NCBI GenBank assembly: GCA_963817615.1
Contig: CAWFPH010000002.1
Span: forward strand, 1,054,001-1,118,000
DNA: 64,000 bases
Origin: FEN-1219 sp963817615
Lineage (GTDB): Bacteria > Pseudomonadota > Gammaproteobacteria > Steroidobacterales > Rariloculaceae
Direction: 5' to 3'
Positions 54,114 to 62,989 of the stretch are shown piece by piece (position 1 is the stretch's first letter; the number at the start of each line of letters is the position of its first letter). The notes below the pieces were generated by a model that had not been told where the DNA came from, did no database searches, and saw only the letters and a program-made list of their open reading frames with translations. The position numbers and the translations under genes were made by a program.

Positions 54114-55799
54114 CTACTCGGAGCCCGCCAAGCGGTGCGCCCTAAGCGCCTCGACCGCCCGGCTTCTATCCGCCTCCTGGAGCATCTTGTCCAGCGCGCC
54201 GTTCAGGACGCGGGCCGCATCGGCCTCCTCGTCGAGCGGCTCATCCGCGACGATCCGCTCCAAGTACCTTAGATCGGGCTCGTCCCGTAGATTTTCCAGT
54301 AGCAGCGCCGTCGTCGGAGCCGCCAGATCGCGTGCCGTCGCGATCACGAGCCGCAGCAATTCCGAGCCTGGCTGATTCAGTTTGTCGAGGCGCTCCACGT
54401 CATCGATCCTCGTTGCGGCACTCGGATAGTGCAGCACCAGATTGATCAGCCGCTGCACCACGGTCTTGCGCTTCCCGGCGGACGGGGCAGCGGCCGCGGC
54501 CACCGGCTTCGCATCGTCGGACAGCAGCTGGTCGAGCATCGCCGGTGCCAAATGCAGCACGGCGCCGAACGCGTCCATGACTGCGGCCCGGTACGTCCCT
54601 TCGGGCAGACGCTTCAACAGCGGCTTCGCAATCGCCTCGAAGCGCGCCCTTCCGTCCACCTGACCAAAGTCGACGCGAGCGGCCATCTCTTTAACTAAAA
54701 AATCCGCGAGTGGCAATGCGGCGGCCGCCAAAGCCCGAAATTCGTCGGCCCCTCGGCTGCGAACGAACGAGTCCGGATCGTCGCCTTCGGGCAATAGCAG
54801 GAACTTGAGCTCCACCGTGCCGCCGCCGAAGGGCAGCGCGGTCTCGAGTGCGCGCCAGGCCGCGGCGCGTCCCGCGCGGTCGCCGTCGAAGCAGAACAGC
54901 ACCCGTTCGGTGAGCCGTGTGAGCCGGCGCACATTTTCGGTCGTGGTCGCCGTGCCGAGCGTCGCAACCGGGTTCTCGATGCCGAACTGCACGAGGCTCG
55001 CCACGTCGAGATAGCCCTCGACGACGATGATCTCCTTCGGCCGGCCATGGTTTTGCCGTGCCTCGTAGAGGCCATAGAGCTCGTGACCTTTGCGGAAGAT
55101 CGGCGTTTCGGGCGAGTTCAGGTATTTCGGCTCGCTACCGTCGAGCACTCGACCGCCGAATCCGACGATTTGGCCGCGGGGATTGCGAATCGGGAACATG
55201 ATCCGGTCGCGAAACCGGTCGTAGCGCCGGCCGCTGTCGTTCGCAACGACGAGCCCCGCTTCGAGCAGCTGCGCGATGCGCGCTTCGGAGGTCCCCAGAC
55301 CGCGCAGCACCGTGTCCCAAGCGGCCGGCGCGTAGCCGATTCCGAAGCGTCCCGCGGTCGCACCATCGATGCCGCGCTTCTTCAGGTAGGCGACCGCCGT
55401 CTCGCTCGAGCGCAGCGCCGCGCGGTAGAGCTGATCCGCCTCACGCAGCAGCGCGTACAGATCGTCATGCTCGCCGCGCTTCTCGGGGACGTCGCCGGTC
55501 TCCCGTGGCACCTCCATGCCGAGCATCTCGGCGAGCGCCTCGACGGCCTCGGGGAAGCCCAAGTTGTCATAGTTCATCAGGAAGTCGATCACGGTGCCGC
55601 TCGCTTGGCACCCGAAGCAGTGATAGAAGCCCTTCGTAGGGCTGACGGTGAACGACGGCGTCTTCTCGCCGTGGAACGGACAGAGGCCTTTGTAGCTACT
55701 ACCGGCCTTCTTCAGCGTGACGCGCGAGCCGATGATCTCGACGATGTCGGCGCGTGCGATCAGCTCATCTCGGAATGCCTTCGGAATCCGCCCGCCCAT
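54114..55799 (-). CDS. dnaG: DNA primase
   Basis: Primase makes RNA primers for replication. The 561-residue product has an N-terminal zinc ribbon with CPFH at 40-43 and CFGC at 61-64, the RNA-polymerase core (KGHELYGLYEARQ), the Toprim site IVVEGYLDV with FCFDGDRAG, and a C-terminal helicase-binding region from about residue 425. It is a little shorter than E. coli DnaG (581). It lies between yqeY and rpoD in the macromolecular-synthesis group. Confidence 0.96.
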   Translation of the reverse strand: MGGRIPKAFRDELIARADIVEIIGSRVTLKKAGSSYKGLCPFHGEKTPSFTVSPTKGFYHCFGCQASGTVIDFLMNYDNLGFPEAVEALAEMLGMEVPRETGDVPEKRGEHDDLYALLREADQLYRAALRSSETAVAYLKKRGIDGATAGRFGIGYAPAAWDTVLRGLGTSEARIAQLLEAGLVVANDSGRRYDRFRDRIMFPIRNPRGQIVGFGGRVLDGSEPKYLNSPETPIFRKGHELYGLYEARQNHGRPKEIIVVEGYLDVASLVQFGIENPVATLGTATTTENVRRLTRLTERVLFCFDGDRAGRAAAWRALETALPFGGGTVELKFLLLPEGDDPDSFVRSRGADEFRALAAAALPLADFLVKEMAARVDFGQVDGRARFEAIAKPLLKRLPEGTYRAAVMDAFGAVLHLAPAMLDQLLSDDAKPVAAAAAPSAGKRKTVVQRLINLVLHYPSAATRIDDVERLDKLNQPGSELLRLVIATARDLAAPTTALLLENLRDEPDLRYLERIVADEPLDEEADAARVLNGALDKMLQEADRSRAVEALRAHRLAGSE

Positions 55800-55839
55800 G
55801 GAGGAGGATTATGGGAACGGGCCGCGCCGGCACAAGGCG

Positions 55840-56289
55840 CTATTCCGGCGTCAACGCCGCGCGCACGCGCGCGCTCACTTGCCCCATGTCGACTCGACCC
55901 GCCGCACGGGTCTTGATCACCGCCATGACTTTGCCGAGATCCTTGACGCCCGAGGCATTGGCCGCTTCGATGGCCTCCGCGATCAGCGTCTCGAGCTCGC
56001 TGTCGCTCAACGCCTGCGGCAAGTAGGTTTGCAGTACGGCGACCTCGGCTTCTTCCTTCGCGACGAGATCGGCGCGACCGCCGGCTTGGTACTGGCTCGC
56101 CGAATCACGGCCCTGCTTGATCAGGCGCTCGATCACGCTCTGGGCCGCGGCGTCGTCGAGCGGTCGGCGCGTGTCGACCTCGCGCTGCTTGATGCCCGCA
56201 AGCGCCATGCGCAAGACGCTCAAACGCGGCTTGTCGCCAGCCTTGAGCGCGGCCTGCATATCTTCTTGAAGGCGGTCCTTGAGCGACAT
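55840..56289 (-). CDS. yqeY: GatB/YqeY domain protein
   Basis: The 149-residue soluble protein matches the YqeY family, which shares the tail domain of GatB: MSLKDRLQEDMQAALKAGDK opening, IKQREVDTR, YLPQALSDSELETLI and the C-terminal KDLGKVMAVIKTRAAGRVD. It is thought to help tRNA-dependent amidation or quality control; no direct proof. It sits between rpsU and dnaG, as in many Gammaproteobacteria, 15 bases after the rpsU stop. Confidence 0.93.
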   Translation of the reverse strand: MSLKDRLQEDMQAALKAGDKPRLSVLRMALAGIKQREVDTRRPLDDAAAQSVIERLIKQGRDSASQYQAGGRADLVAKEEAEVAVLQTYLPQALSDSELETLIAEAIEAANASGVKDLGKVMAVIKTRAAGRVDMGQVSARVRAALTPE

Positions 56290-56304
56290 GGCCGAGGCCA
56301 GCGA

Positions 56305-56529
56305 TCAGTAGAGTCGTCGGCGCCTTGTGGTGGTGGTCGCGGTTCGGGAATTGCGCTTCATGTGGCGCTTCACGGCCGCAGCTTTCTTGCGCTTGCGTTC
56401 TTGCGTTGGCTTTTCGTAGAACTCGCGGCGCCGCAGTTCTGTCAGAATACCTGCCTTCTCACAGGCGCGCTTGAAGCGCCTGAGCGCCGCATCGAAGTGC
56501 TCGCTTTCTCTTATTCTGACGCCCGGCAT
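56305..56529 (-). CDS. rpsU: 30S ribosomal protein S21
   Basis: The 74-residue basic protein starts at the ATG at 56529. Conserved features are ESEHFDAALRRFKRACEKAG and LRRREFYEKPTQERKRKKAA, with an Arg/Lys-rich tail that is slightly extended (TATTTTRRRRLY) compared with the 71-residue E. coli protein. S21 helps 30S initiation. Its gene leads the rpsU-yqeY-dnaG-rpoD order. Its upstream gap (56530-56633) carries a perfect 7-bp hairpin (56567-56583). Confidence 0.95.
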   Translation of the reverse strand: MPGVRIRESEHFDAALRRFKRACEKAGILTELRRREFYEKPTQERKRKKAAAVKRHMKRNSRTATTTTRRRRLY

Positions 56530-56633
56530 CTGCAATCCACGGAAATGATTGTGCTCAAGAAAGACGCGCCGGCTGAGCCGGCGGAAGAGCGGCATCTTAG
56601 CCGGCCAGAGCCTGGGCTGTAAAGGGCCGCTCC

Positions 56634-57662
56634 ATGCCGATCCTGGGTGTCGAAACCAGCTGCGACGAGACCGGCGTCGCCGTGTACGAGCCGAACCGCG
56701 GGCTGCTCGCGGAGCGACTGTCGAGCCAGGTGGCAGTGCATGCGCCGTTCGGCGGCGTGGTTCCAGAGCTTGCTTCGCGCGACCACGTCGCGAAGCTCTT
56801 GCCGCTCGTGTGCGCGGTGCTCGCCGACGCAAACGTCGCGCTCGGCGATCTCGACGCAATTGCGTATACGGCCGGACCCGGCTTGATCGGTGCGTTGTTG
56901 GTCGGCGGCTCATTCGCCGTCGCGCTCGCCTATGCGCTGCGGATCCCCGCGGTGCCCGTGCACCATCTCGAGGGACATTTGCTCGCCGCGATGCTCGAGC
57001 CCGAGCCGCCGGCGTTTCCATTCGTCGCGCTGCTCGTTTCCGGAGGTCATACACAGCTCGTCCGGGTGCTCGGCCTCGGACGTTACCGCATCATCGGCGA
57101 GACGCTCGACGACGCCGCGGGCGAGGCGTTCGACAAGGTCGCACGCCTGCTCGAGCTGCCGTACCCCGGCGGCCCCCAGCTTGCCGCGCTCGCCGATTCG
57201 GGCTCGCCCGTGCGCTTCGCGTTGCCGCGGCCGCTCAAGAATCAGGGCCTCGACATGAGCTTCAGCGGTCTCAAGACGGCCGCCCGTCTCGCGATCGAAG
57301 CCTCGCGCCGACCGGACGGATCGCTCGACGACGCGACGCGCGCGGACCTCGCCGCGTCGTTCCAGGCTGCGGCCGTCGACACGCTGACCGATAAGTGTCG
57401 CCAGGCGCTCGAGGCGACCGCGGCGAAGCGGCTCGTGATCGCGGGCGGCGTCGGCGCGAACCGCAGTTTGCGCGCAAGCCTCGGAGCGCTCGGCGACCGC
57501 GTCGGCGCGCGCGTGTACTATCCTCGACCGGCGCTTTGCACCGACAACGGCGCAATGATCGCGTATGCGGGCTGGTGCCGGCACGCGGCCGAGGCGGGCC
57601 GTCCGCCACGGATCGTCGCGAAACCCCGCTGGCCGCTCGAGGAGCTCGAGCCGCCGGCTTGA
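56634..57662 (+). CDS. tsaD: tRNA N6-threonylcarbamoyladenosine transferase subunit TsaD
   Basis: TsaD transfers threonylcarbamoyl to A37 of ANN-decoding tRNAs, including tRNA-Ile. The 342-residue protein opens MPILGVETSCDETGVAVY and has the metal histidines in VHHLEGHLLAAM (H111, H115), the ATP-site LLVSGGHTQL, DDAAGEAFDK and GVGANRSLR, and Asp near CTDNGAMIAYAG. AAAGGG precedes the ATG. It is divergent from rpsU, the conserved arrangement, and is followed by folB 15 bases later. Confidence 0.96.
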   Translation: MPILGVETSCDETGVAVYEPNRGLLAERLSSQVAVHAPFGGVVPELASRDHVAKLLPLVCAVLADANVALGDLDAIAYTAGPGLIGALLVGGSFAVALAYALRIPAVPVHHLEGHLLAAMLEPEPPAFPFVALLVSGGHTQLVRVLGLGRYRIIGETLDDAAGEAFDKVARLLELPYPGGPQLAALADSGSPVRFALPRPLKNQGLDMSFSGLKTAARLAIEASRRPDGSLDDATRADLAASFQAAAVDTLTDKCRQALEATAAKRLVIAGGVGANRSLRASLGALGDRVGARVYYPRPALCTDNGAMIAYAGWCRHAAEAGRPPRIVAKPRWPLEELEPPA

Positions 57663-57677
57663 ACGACAAGGATCGAC

Positions 57678-58040
57678 GTGGACAAGCTGTTTCTGCGCGA
57701 CCTCAAGGTCGACGCCATCATCGGATTCTGGGACTGGGAGCGCCGAATCAAGCAGACGCTCAGCCTCGATCTCGAGATCGGCACCGATGCCGCCGTCGCG
57801 GCCGCTGCAGATGCAGTGGAGGCCGCGCTGAATTACGAGAAGATCGCGGACCGCCTGCTCGAGTTCGTCGGCGCGTCGCATTTCAAGCTCGTCGAAACCC
57901 TGGCCGAGAGCATCGCGCGGATCGTCGTCGTAGAGTTCGGCGCTCAATGGGTCAAGGTCGCCGTCGCCAAGCCCGGCGCAATTCGTGCTGCGCGGGACGT
58001 CGGGATCGTGATCGAACGCCGGCCGGCCGACTATGCTTGA
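57678..58040 (+). CDS. folB: Dihydroneopterin aldolase
   Basis: The folate enzyme cleaves dihydroneopterin to 6-hydroxymethyl-dihydropterin and glycolaldehyde. The 120-residue product starts at GTG and has DAIIGFWDWERRIKQTL (substrate Glu and surrounding motif), LNYEKIADRLLEFV, and the Lys-containing KVAVAKPGAIRAARDVG. It overlaps folK by eight bases. Confidence 0.94.
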   Translation: MDKLFLRDLKVDAIIGFWDWERRIKQTLSLDLEIGTDAAVAAAADAVEAALNYEKIADRLLEFVGASHFKLVETLAESIARIVVVEFGAQWVKVAVAKPGAIRAARDVGIVIERRPADYA

Positions 58041-58521
58041 GGCGTACGTCGGGATCGGCAGCAACGTCGATCCCGAGCGCGCGCTTCGGTTCGCGATCGA
58101 CGGTCTCGAGCGGCGGTTCGGGGCGGTACGGGGTTCGAGCGTTTATCGCAGCGCCGCCAGCGGCGTTCCCGCACCCGACTATCTGAACATGGCGGCGTTG
58201 GTCTCGACCGATCTCCCGCCGGGGGCGCTGAAGCAAGCGCTTGTCGCGCTAGAAGTCGCGGCCGGACGCGAACGCTCGGCCGCGCGCCTTGCCAACTGTC
58301 CGCTCGATCTCGATCTGCTTCTGTACGGCCGGCGCGTCGATGCGGCGGCACGCCTGCCGCATCCCGATGTGCTGCGCCGCGCTTACGTGCTGGGACCGCT
58401 CGCCGAGCTCGCGCCGCGGGTCGTGCACCCATTGACGGGCGAGCGGCTCGGCGACGCTTGGGCTCGTTCGGCGTTCGGCGCGATGCTCGAGCGTCGCGGC
58501 GCGGTCGGCGGGCGCGGCTGA
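58033..58521 (+). CDS. folK: 2-amino-4-hydroxy-6-hydroxymethyldihydropteridine pyrophosphokinase
   Basis: The 162-residue kinase pyrophosphorylates hydroxymethyl-dihydropterin, the product of FolB. Motifs are AYVGIGSNVDPERALRFAID, NMAALVST, NCPLDLDLLLYG (magnesium-binding Asp pair) and LPHPDVLRRAYVLGPLAELAP. It follows folB with an eight-base overlap, so the two consecutive folate steps are co-translated. Confidence 0.94.
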   Translation: MLEAYVGIGSNVDPERALRFAIDGLERRFGAVRGSSVYRSAASGVPAPDYLNMAALVSTDLPPGALKQALVALEVAAGRERSAARLANCPLDLDLLLYGRRVDAAARLPHPDVLRRAYVLGPLAELAPRVVHPLTGERLGDAWARSAFGAMLERRGAVGGRG

Positions 58522-58525
58522 GAGG

Positions 58526-59290
58526 CTACCAGCCGACGCTACGGCCGCCGTCGACCGCGATGATTTGGCCCGTGACGTACGGCGCGTCGCGCACCAGGAA
58601 CAGCACGGCCGAAGCGATGTCCTGCGGCGAGCCCGCGCGTTTGAGCGCGGTCTGCCTCAAGATTGCGGCGCGCAGTTGCTCCGACATCCCGATCTCGGGC
58701 CACAGGATTGCACCTGGCGCGACCCCGTTCACGCGGATCTCGGGGCCCAAGTCCTTCGCGAGGGAGCGCGTGAGCATCGCGAGACCGGCTTTGGCGGCGC
58801 CGTAGACGGGGTGGTCGCGAAGCGGCCGCTGCGCGTGCACGTCGACGATGTTGATGATGACCCCGTTCGCGGTGCGCAGCGCGGGCAGCACCGCCTGCGC
58901 TAGGAACAGCGGCGCCTTCAAGTTGCTGCCGATGAGGTCGAGCCACTGCTCCTCGGTGATCGTGCCGAGCGGCGTCGGGTAGAAGTTCGAGGCGTTGTTG
59001 ACGAGCACGTCGAGGCGGCCGCCCGTGTGGTCCAGCACTTCGGCTGCCATTCGACTCAACGCGCCGTTCTCGCGCACGTCGGCGCCGACCGTGAATGCCG
59101 AGCCTTTGCGCCGGTCGTTGAGCTCCGTCGCAAGCTCGGTGGCCTCGTCCGACGAGCTGAAATAGTGAATGGCGACGCTCGCGCCGGCCTCGTGCAACGC
59201 GCGCGCGATCACCGCGCCAATGCGCTTCGCGGCGCCCGTGACGAGCGCCCAATGTCCCTCGAGTCCAGATTGTCGGTCGGCGGCGGCCAC
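58526..59290 (-). CDS. Pteridine reductase-like short-chain dehydrogenase
   Basis: The 254-residue SDR shows the pteridine-reductase signature TGAAKRIG (Arg in the dinucleotide loop), NNASNFYPT, the catalytic DVHAQRP segment with YGAAKAG (Tyr and Lys) and PGAILWP. It probably reduces dihydropterins or dihydrofolate with NADPH, like FolM/PTR1. Being convergent with folK and next to folB it fits a folate/pterin role. It ends four bases from folK. Confidence 0.87.
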   Translation of the reverse strand: MAAADRQSGLEGHWALVTGAAKRIGAVIARALHEAGASVAIHYFSSSDEATELATELNDRRKGSAFTVGADVRENGALSRMAAEVLDHTGGRLDVLVNNASNFYPTPLGTITEEQWLDLIGSNLKAPLFLAQAVLPALRTANGVIINIVDVHAQRPLRDHPVYGAAKAGLAMLTRSLAKDLGPEIRVNGVAPGAILWPEIGMSEQLRAAILRQTALKRAGSPQDIASAVLFLVRDAPYVTGQIIAVDGGRSVGW

Positions 59291-59356
59291 GCGCGGTCCT
59301 GCTTCGAGCGTCGACCGCTAAGATTACACTATGGGTCCGATTCGCCGTTCGCGTGC

Positions 59357-60505
59357 ATGACCTCCGCCGAGCTTCCCGCACCGACTGCCGACGCTCAGCG
59401 CGCGAGCGATGCGCTCGCAGAGCGGCTGCGAGCCGAAATCGCGGCCGCCGGCGGTTGGCTCGATTTCAGCCGCTACATGGAGCTTGCGCTCTATGCGCCG
59501 GGGCTCGGCTACTACAGCGGCGGGAGTACCAAGCTCGGCCCCGCGGGCGATTTCGTGACCGCACCGGAGCTCGGCGATTGGCTCGGCCGCGCGCTCGCGC
59601 GAACGCTTGCACCCGTGCTCGCGCCGCTGGACGCGCCCGTGCTGCTCGAGCTCGGCGCGGGCAGCGGCGCGCTCGCCGCGCAAATATTGGACGCGCTCGC
59701 AGCGCGCGGCGAGCGGCGCGTCCGCTATCGAATCCTCGAGATGAGCGCCGATCTGCGCGCGCGGCAACAACGGCGGCTCGAGCGCTTCGGAGCGCGCGTG
59801 GAGTGGCTCGAGCGGTTGCCGGCGCAGCCGTTTTGCGGCGCGATCGTCGCGAACGAGGTCGTCGATGCGCTGCCGGTGTCGCGCTTCGTGATTCGCGACG
59901 GCCGTGCCCGCGCGCTCGGCGTCGTAGCGACCGGCGCGGGGTTCGCCTGGGCCGAGGGGCCGGAGCGGCCCGAGATCGCAGCGGCCGTGGCAAGGCTCGA
60001 GGAAGACCTCGGTGAGCGCCTGCCGGATGGTTATCGGTCCGAGCTCTGCTTGGTTCTGCCGGCCTGGATCACGGCGCTCGCGGCCGTCCTCGCGAGCGGC
60101 TCGATGCTGCTCGTCGACTACGGCCTGGTTCGGCGCGAGTACTACCACGAGCAGCGCCGCGACGGCACGTTGCGCTGTCATTACCGGCATCGAGCGCATG
60201 ACGATCCGTTCGTCTATCCGGGGCTCACGGACATCACGGCCTGGGTGGACTGGAGCGCCTGCGCAGCCGCCGCGCGGGCCGCCGGTCTCGATGTGGCGGG
60301 CTTCACGACGCAGTCGCAGTTCCTGCTCGAGATGCTCACGGCCGAGCCCCCGCCCGTGGCCGTGGACGCGCGATCCATGAGCCAGCTCGCCGCGCTCAAG
60401 ACGTTGCTGATGCCGGGCGAGATGGGCGAGCGCTTCAAGGTCCTGATGCTCAGCCGGCATTGCGCCGCGACACTGCCGGGACGCGATTTCCGCAGCCGGC
60501 TTTGA
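59357..60505 (+). CDS. MidA/NDUFAF7-type SAM-dependent methyltransferase
   Basis: The 382-residue protein starts at the ATG at 59357; further upstream in-frame sequence is antisense to the SDR gene. Features are the FSRYMELALYAPGLGYYSGG opening, GDFVTAPELGDWLGRAL, the SAM-binding LLELGAGSGALAAQIL, and VANEVVDALPV. Mitochondrial NDUFAF7 methylates an arginine in complex I; the bacterial role is less sure. Interestingly a gene for an NDUFA9-like protein lies about 2.4 kb away. Confidence 0.9.
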   Translation: MTSAELPAPTADAQRASDALAERLRAEIAAAGGWLDFSRYMELALYAPGLGYYSGGSTKLGPAGDFVTAPELGDWLGRALARTLAPVLAPLDAPVLLELGAGSGALAAQILDALAARGERRVRYRILEMSADLRARQQRRLERFGARVEWLERLPAQPFCGAIVANEVVDALPVSRFVIRDGRARALGVVATGAGFAWAEGPERPEIAAAVARLEEDLGERLPDGYRSELCLVLPAWITALAAVLASGSMLLVDYGLVRREYYHEQRRDGTLRCHYRHRAHDDPFVYPGLTDITAWVDWSACAAAARAAGLDVAGFTTQSQFLLEMLTAEPPPVAVDARSMSQLAALKTLLMPGEMGERFKVLMLSRHCAATLPGRDFRSRL

Positions 60506-60556
60506 GCGCGGCCTGGTTCGTCGAGCGCGTACGTTGTTTCCGCGCCGCGCTTGCTA

Positions 60557-60573
60557 CGCCGCCGTCGGCGGCG
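60557..60573. terminator. Small hairpin between convergent genes
   Basis: CGCCGCC (60557-60563) and GGCGGCG (60567-60573) form a 7-bp stem with a three-base loop in the 136-base gap between the methyltransferase gene and cca. There is no T-run on either side, so the terminator function is uncertain. Confidence 0.35.
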
Positions 60574-60641
60574 GTGGTCGTGCCTTTAGTCTTACGCTCT
60601 TCGCTTACCGGGCGCCGAGCCGAGCGGGATGTCGGGCGCCG

Positions 60642-61865
60642 CTAATGGCCGAGCGCGGCCTTGACCGCGTGGAGCCGTGCTTCGCGCAGCGCTTCGCCGA
60701 GACTTGCACCCTCGAGCCCTTGCGCGGCGCGCAGCTGCGCAACGTCGACGCTCTTCGCGGCCGCGAGGGCCGTGCGCAGCCGTGCGGCCTGCGGATACGG
60801 CTGCTGCTCGAGCGAGCCGCGCCCGCGCGCGTCGGCCTCGCAGGCGAGCAAGAATTCCTCGAAGCGCTCCGGTTGCCGGAACGCGTCGATCTCCGTCAAG
60901 AGCCCGAGCACGGTACGCGCCCTGAGCGCGGCTGCGCGATGTACCTTGCCGTGCTGACGAGCCACGTGCTCGGCCAGCATGCGGAACCGATTCGGCACGG
61001 GTAGGCGCGCGCACAGAGCGTCGAGTATCTCCACCGAGCGAGCCTCGTGACCGTGGTGGCTCGGCAGCAGCGCGGCCGGCGTCGCGGCTTTCCCGAGATC
61101 GTGCACGAGCACCGCGAAGCGAACGGCCGGCGTCGGCGTGAGCCGCGCGGCGATGCGCAGAGCTTGCAGGGTGTGGACGCCGGTATCGATCTCGGGATGC
61201 CAGCGCGCGGGCTGCGGAACGCCGAACAGCGCGTCGACCTCGGGGAACACCTCGTGCAGCGCACCGCAATCGCGCAGCGCCGTGAAATAGACGTCGGGCC
61301 GCGATTCCGCGAGCGCCTTCGCGGTCTCCTGCCAGACACGCTCGGGTCTGAGCGCGGCGAGCTCGCCGCTCGCGACGATCTCGCGAAGCAGCCCGTTCGT
61401 CTCGGGCGCGATGGAGAAGCCGAGCTCCGCGAACCGCGCGGCGAAGCGCGCGACGCGGAGCACGCGCAGGGGGTCCTCGCGGAACGCCGGCGAGACATGA
61501 CGCAGCACTCGCCGCTCGAGATCGGCGCGCCCTCCCCACGGATCGATCAGCGTGCCGTCCGCGTCGCGGGCCATTGCGTTGATCGTAAGGTCGCGGCGCT
61601 CGAGGTCCTGCTCGAGCGTGACGTCGGTGGACGTGTCGAACGCGAATCCGGTGTAGCCCGGGCCGATCTTGCGCTCCGTGCGCGCGAGCGCGTATTGCTC
61701 GCCCGTTTGTGGATGGAGGAAGACGGGGAAGTCCTTGCCGACCTGCTTGTAGCCGAGCGCGGCGAGCTCTCCCGCCGTCGCGCCGACGACGACCCAGTCG
61801 CGCTCGTGCACGGCGAGGCCGAGCAGAGCATCGCGTACGGCTCCGCCGACCTCGTAGATCTTCAT
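60642..61865 (-). CDS. cca: Multifunctional CCA tRNA nucleotidyltransferase
   Basis: Adds or repairs the 3' CCA of tRNAs and may hydrolyse phosphates through its HD domain. The 407-residue product has MKIYEVGGAVRDALLG, VHERDWVVVGA (catalytic acidic pair), the LERRDLTINAMARD loop, EDPLRVLRVARFAARF and the HD motif FAVLVHDLGKAAT near residue 250, as in the E. coli-type enzyme. Convergent with the methyltransferase gene and divergent from the aminopeptidase gene. Confidence 0.95.
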   Translation of the reverse strand: MKIYEVGGAVRDALLGLAVHERDWVVVGATAGELAALGYKQVGKDFPVFLHPQTGEQYALARTERKIGPGYTGFAFDTSTDVTLEQDLERRDLTINAMARDADGTLIDPWGGRADLERRVLRHVSPAFREDPLRVLRVARFAARFAELGFSIAPETNGLLREIVASGELAALRPERVWQETAKALAESRPDVYFTALRDCGALHEVFPEVDALFGVPQPARWHPEIDTGVHTLQALRIAARLTPTPAVRFAVLVHDLGKAATPAALLPSHHGHEARSVEILDALCARLPVPNRFRMLAEHVARQHGKVHRAAALRARTVLGLLTEIDAFRQPERFEEFLLACEADARGRGSLEQQPYPQAARLRTALAAAKSVDVAQLRAAQGLEGASLGEALREARLHAVKAALGH

Positions 61866-61908
61866 GGCCGCATCATACCGTAGGGGTCTGCGTGCTAATG
61901 TTCGGTGG

Positions 61909-62989
61909 ATGATGCGCGCCGTTCGGGCTCTCGCCTCGTGTTGTCTGCTGCTGACGTTGTCCGGCTGCGCACTGCCGTTTTATTGGCAAGCGATCAGCGG
62001 GCAGCTCTCGCTGCTGCGCAAGCGTACGCCGATCGAGACGTTGATCGCCGATCCGAAAGTCGATCCGAAGCTGAAGGCGACGCTCGGTGCCGTGGCCGAA
62101 CATTCGGCGGTTCGCGGTCGACGAGCTGGGCTTGCCCGACAACGACAGCTACACGACGTACGTCGCGCTCGATCGGCCGTACGTCGTTTGGAACGTCGTT
62201 GCCGCGGGCGAGTTCTCGATCGCCCCAAAGCGTTGGTGCTTTCCGTTCACGGGTTGCGTTGCCTATCGCGGCTTCTTCGCTCGGGCCGACGCGCAGCGTT
62301 TCGAGGCGCGGCTACAGCGCGACGGGCTCGACACCTACAGTGGCGGCTCAACCGCCTATTCGACGCTCGGCTACTTTGCCGATCCCGTGTTGAGCACGAT
62401 GATCGGCAGTGGCGAGCAGTATGTTGCGAGCCTGCTGTTTCACGAGCTCGCGCATCAGAAGCTCTATATCAAGGACGACAGTGAGTTCAGCGAGGCCTTC
62501 GCGACCACGATCGAGGAATACGGCACGGAGCGTTGGCTACGCGCGCGCGCATCGGCCACTGCGCTCGACACTTACAATCGGCGGCTGCGCCATCGGCGCG
62601 ACTTCGCGGCGCTAGTCGCCGCGCAGCAGGCGCGGCTCAAGGCGATCTACGCGCGAGCCGATCCGCCCGACGTCATGCGCATGGAGAAAGCGCAGGCGTT
62701 CGACGCGCTGCGCGCCGACTATGCCGCGCTCAAAGCACAGTGGGGCGGCTCGTCGGAATACGATGCTTGGTTCGCGGGTCCGATCAACAACGCGACGCTC
62801 GCTGCGGTGGCGACCTACCGCCGCTGGGTCCCGGGTCTGCGGGCGCACCTCGAGGCCGTGGGTCTCGACCAGTTTTACGCGGACACCGCCGCGCTTGCGA
62901 AGGTGTCGGCGGCCGAGCGGACGGCACGCCTCACCGCGTGGCTCGTGGCCGCCTCACCGATTTCGCTGGCTCCGCCGGAATCGGGCTAG
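61909..62989 (+). pseudogene. Predicted aminopeptidase (PF10023-like), single-base frameshift
   Basis: The reading frame opens at the ATG at 61909 with a lipoprotein signal (ASCCLLLTLSGC), then LPFYWQAISGQLSLLRKR and IADPKVDPKLKATLGAVAE. The homology continues in the next frame as IRRFAVDELGLPDNDSYTTY, VWNVVAAGEFSI, FPFTGCVAYRGFF and the zinc site LLFHELAHQKLYIKDDSEFS, with a later Glu. Removing one base (C at 62101) joins the halves as VAE-IRRFAVDEL. The 3' part is intact to a TAG at 62987-62989. It may be a true pseudogene, a sequencing slip or a phase-variable site. The 3' end overlaps the NDUFA9-like gene by 36 bases. Confidence 0.85.

Noticed and set aside
60506..60641. A small gene between the methyltransferase and cca
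   Set aside because: Only short frames without a start context are present; the region is better explained as intergenic with a hairpin.
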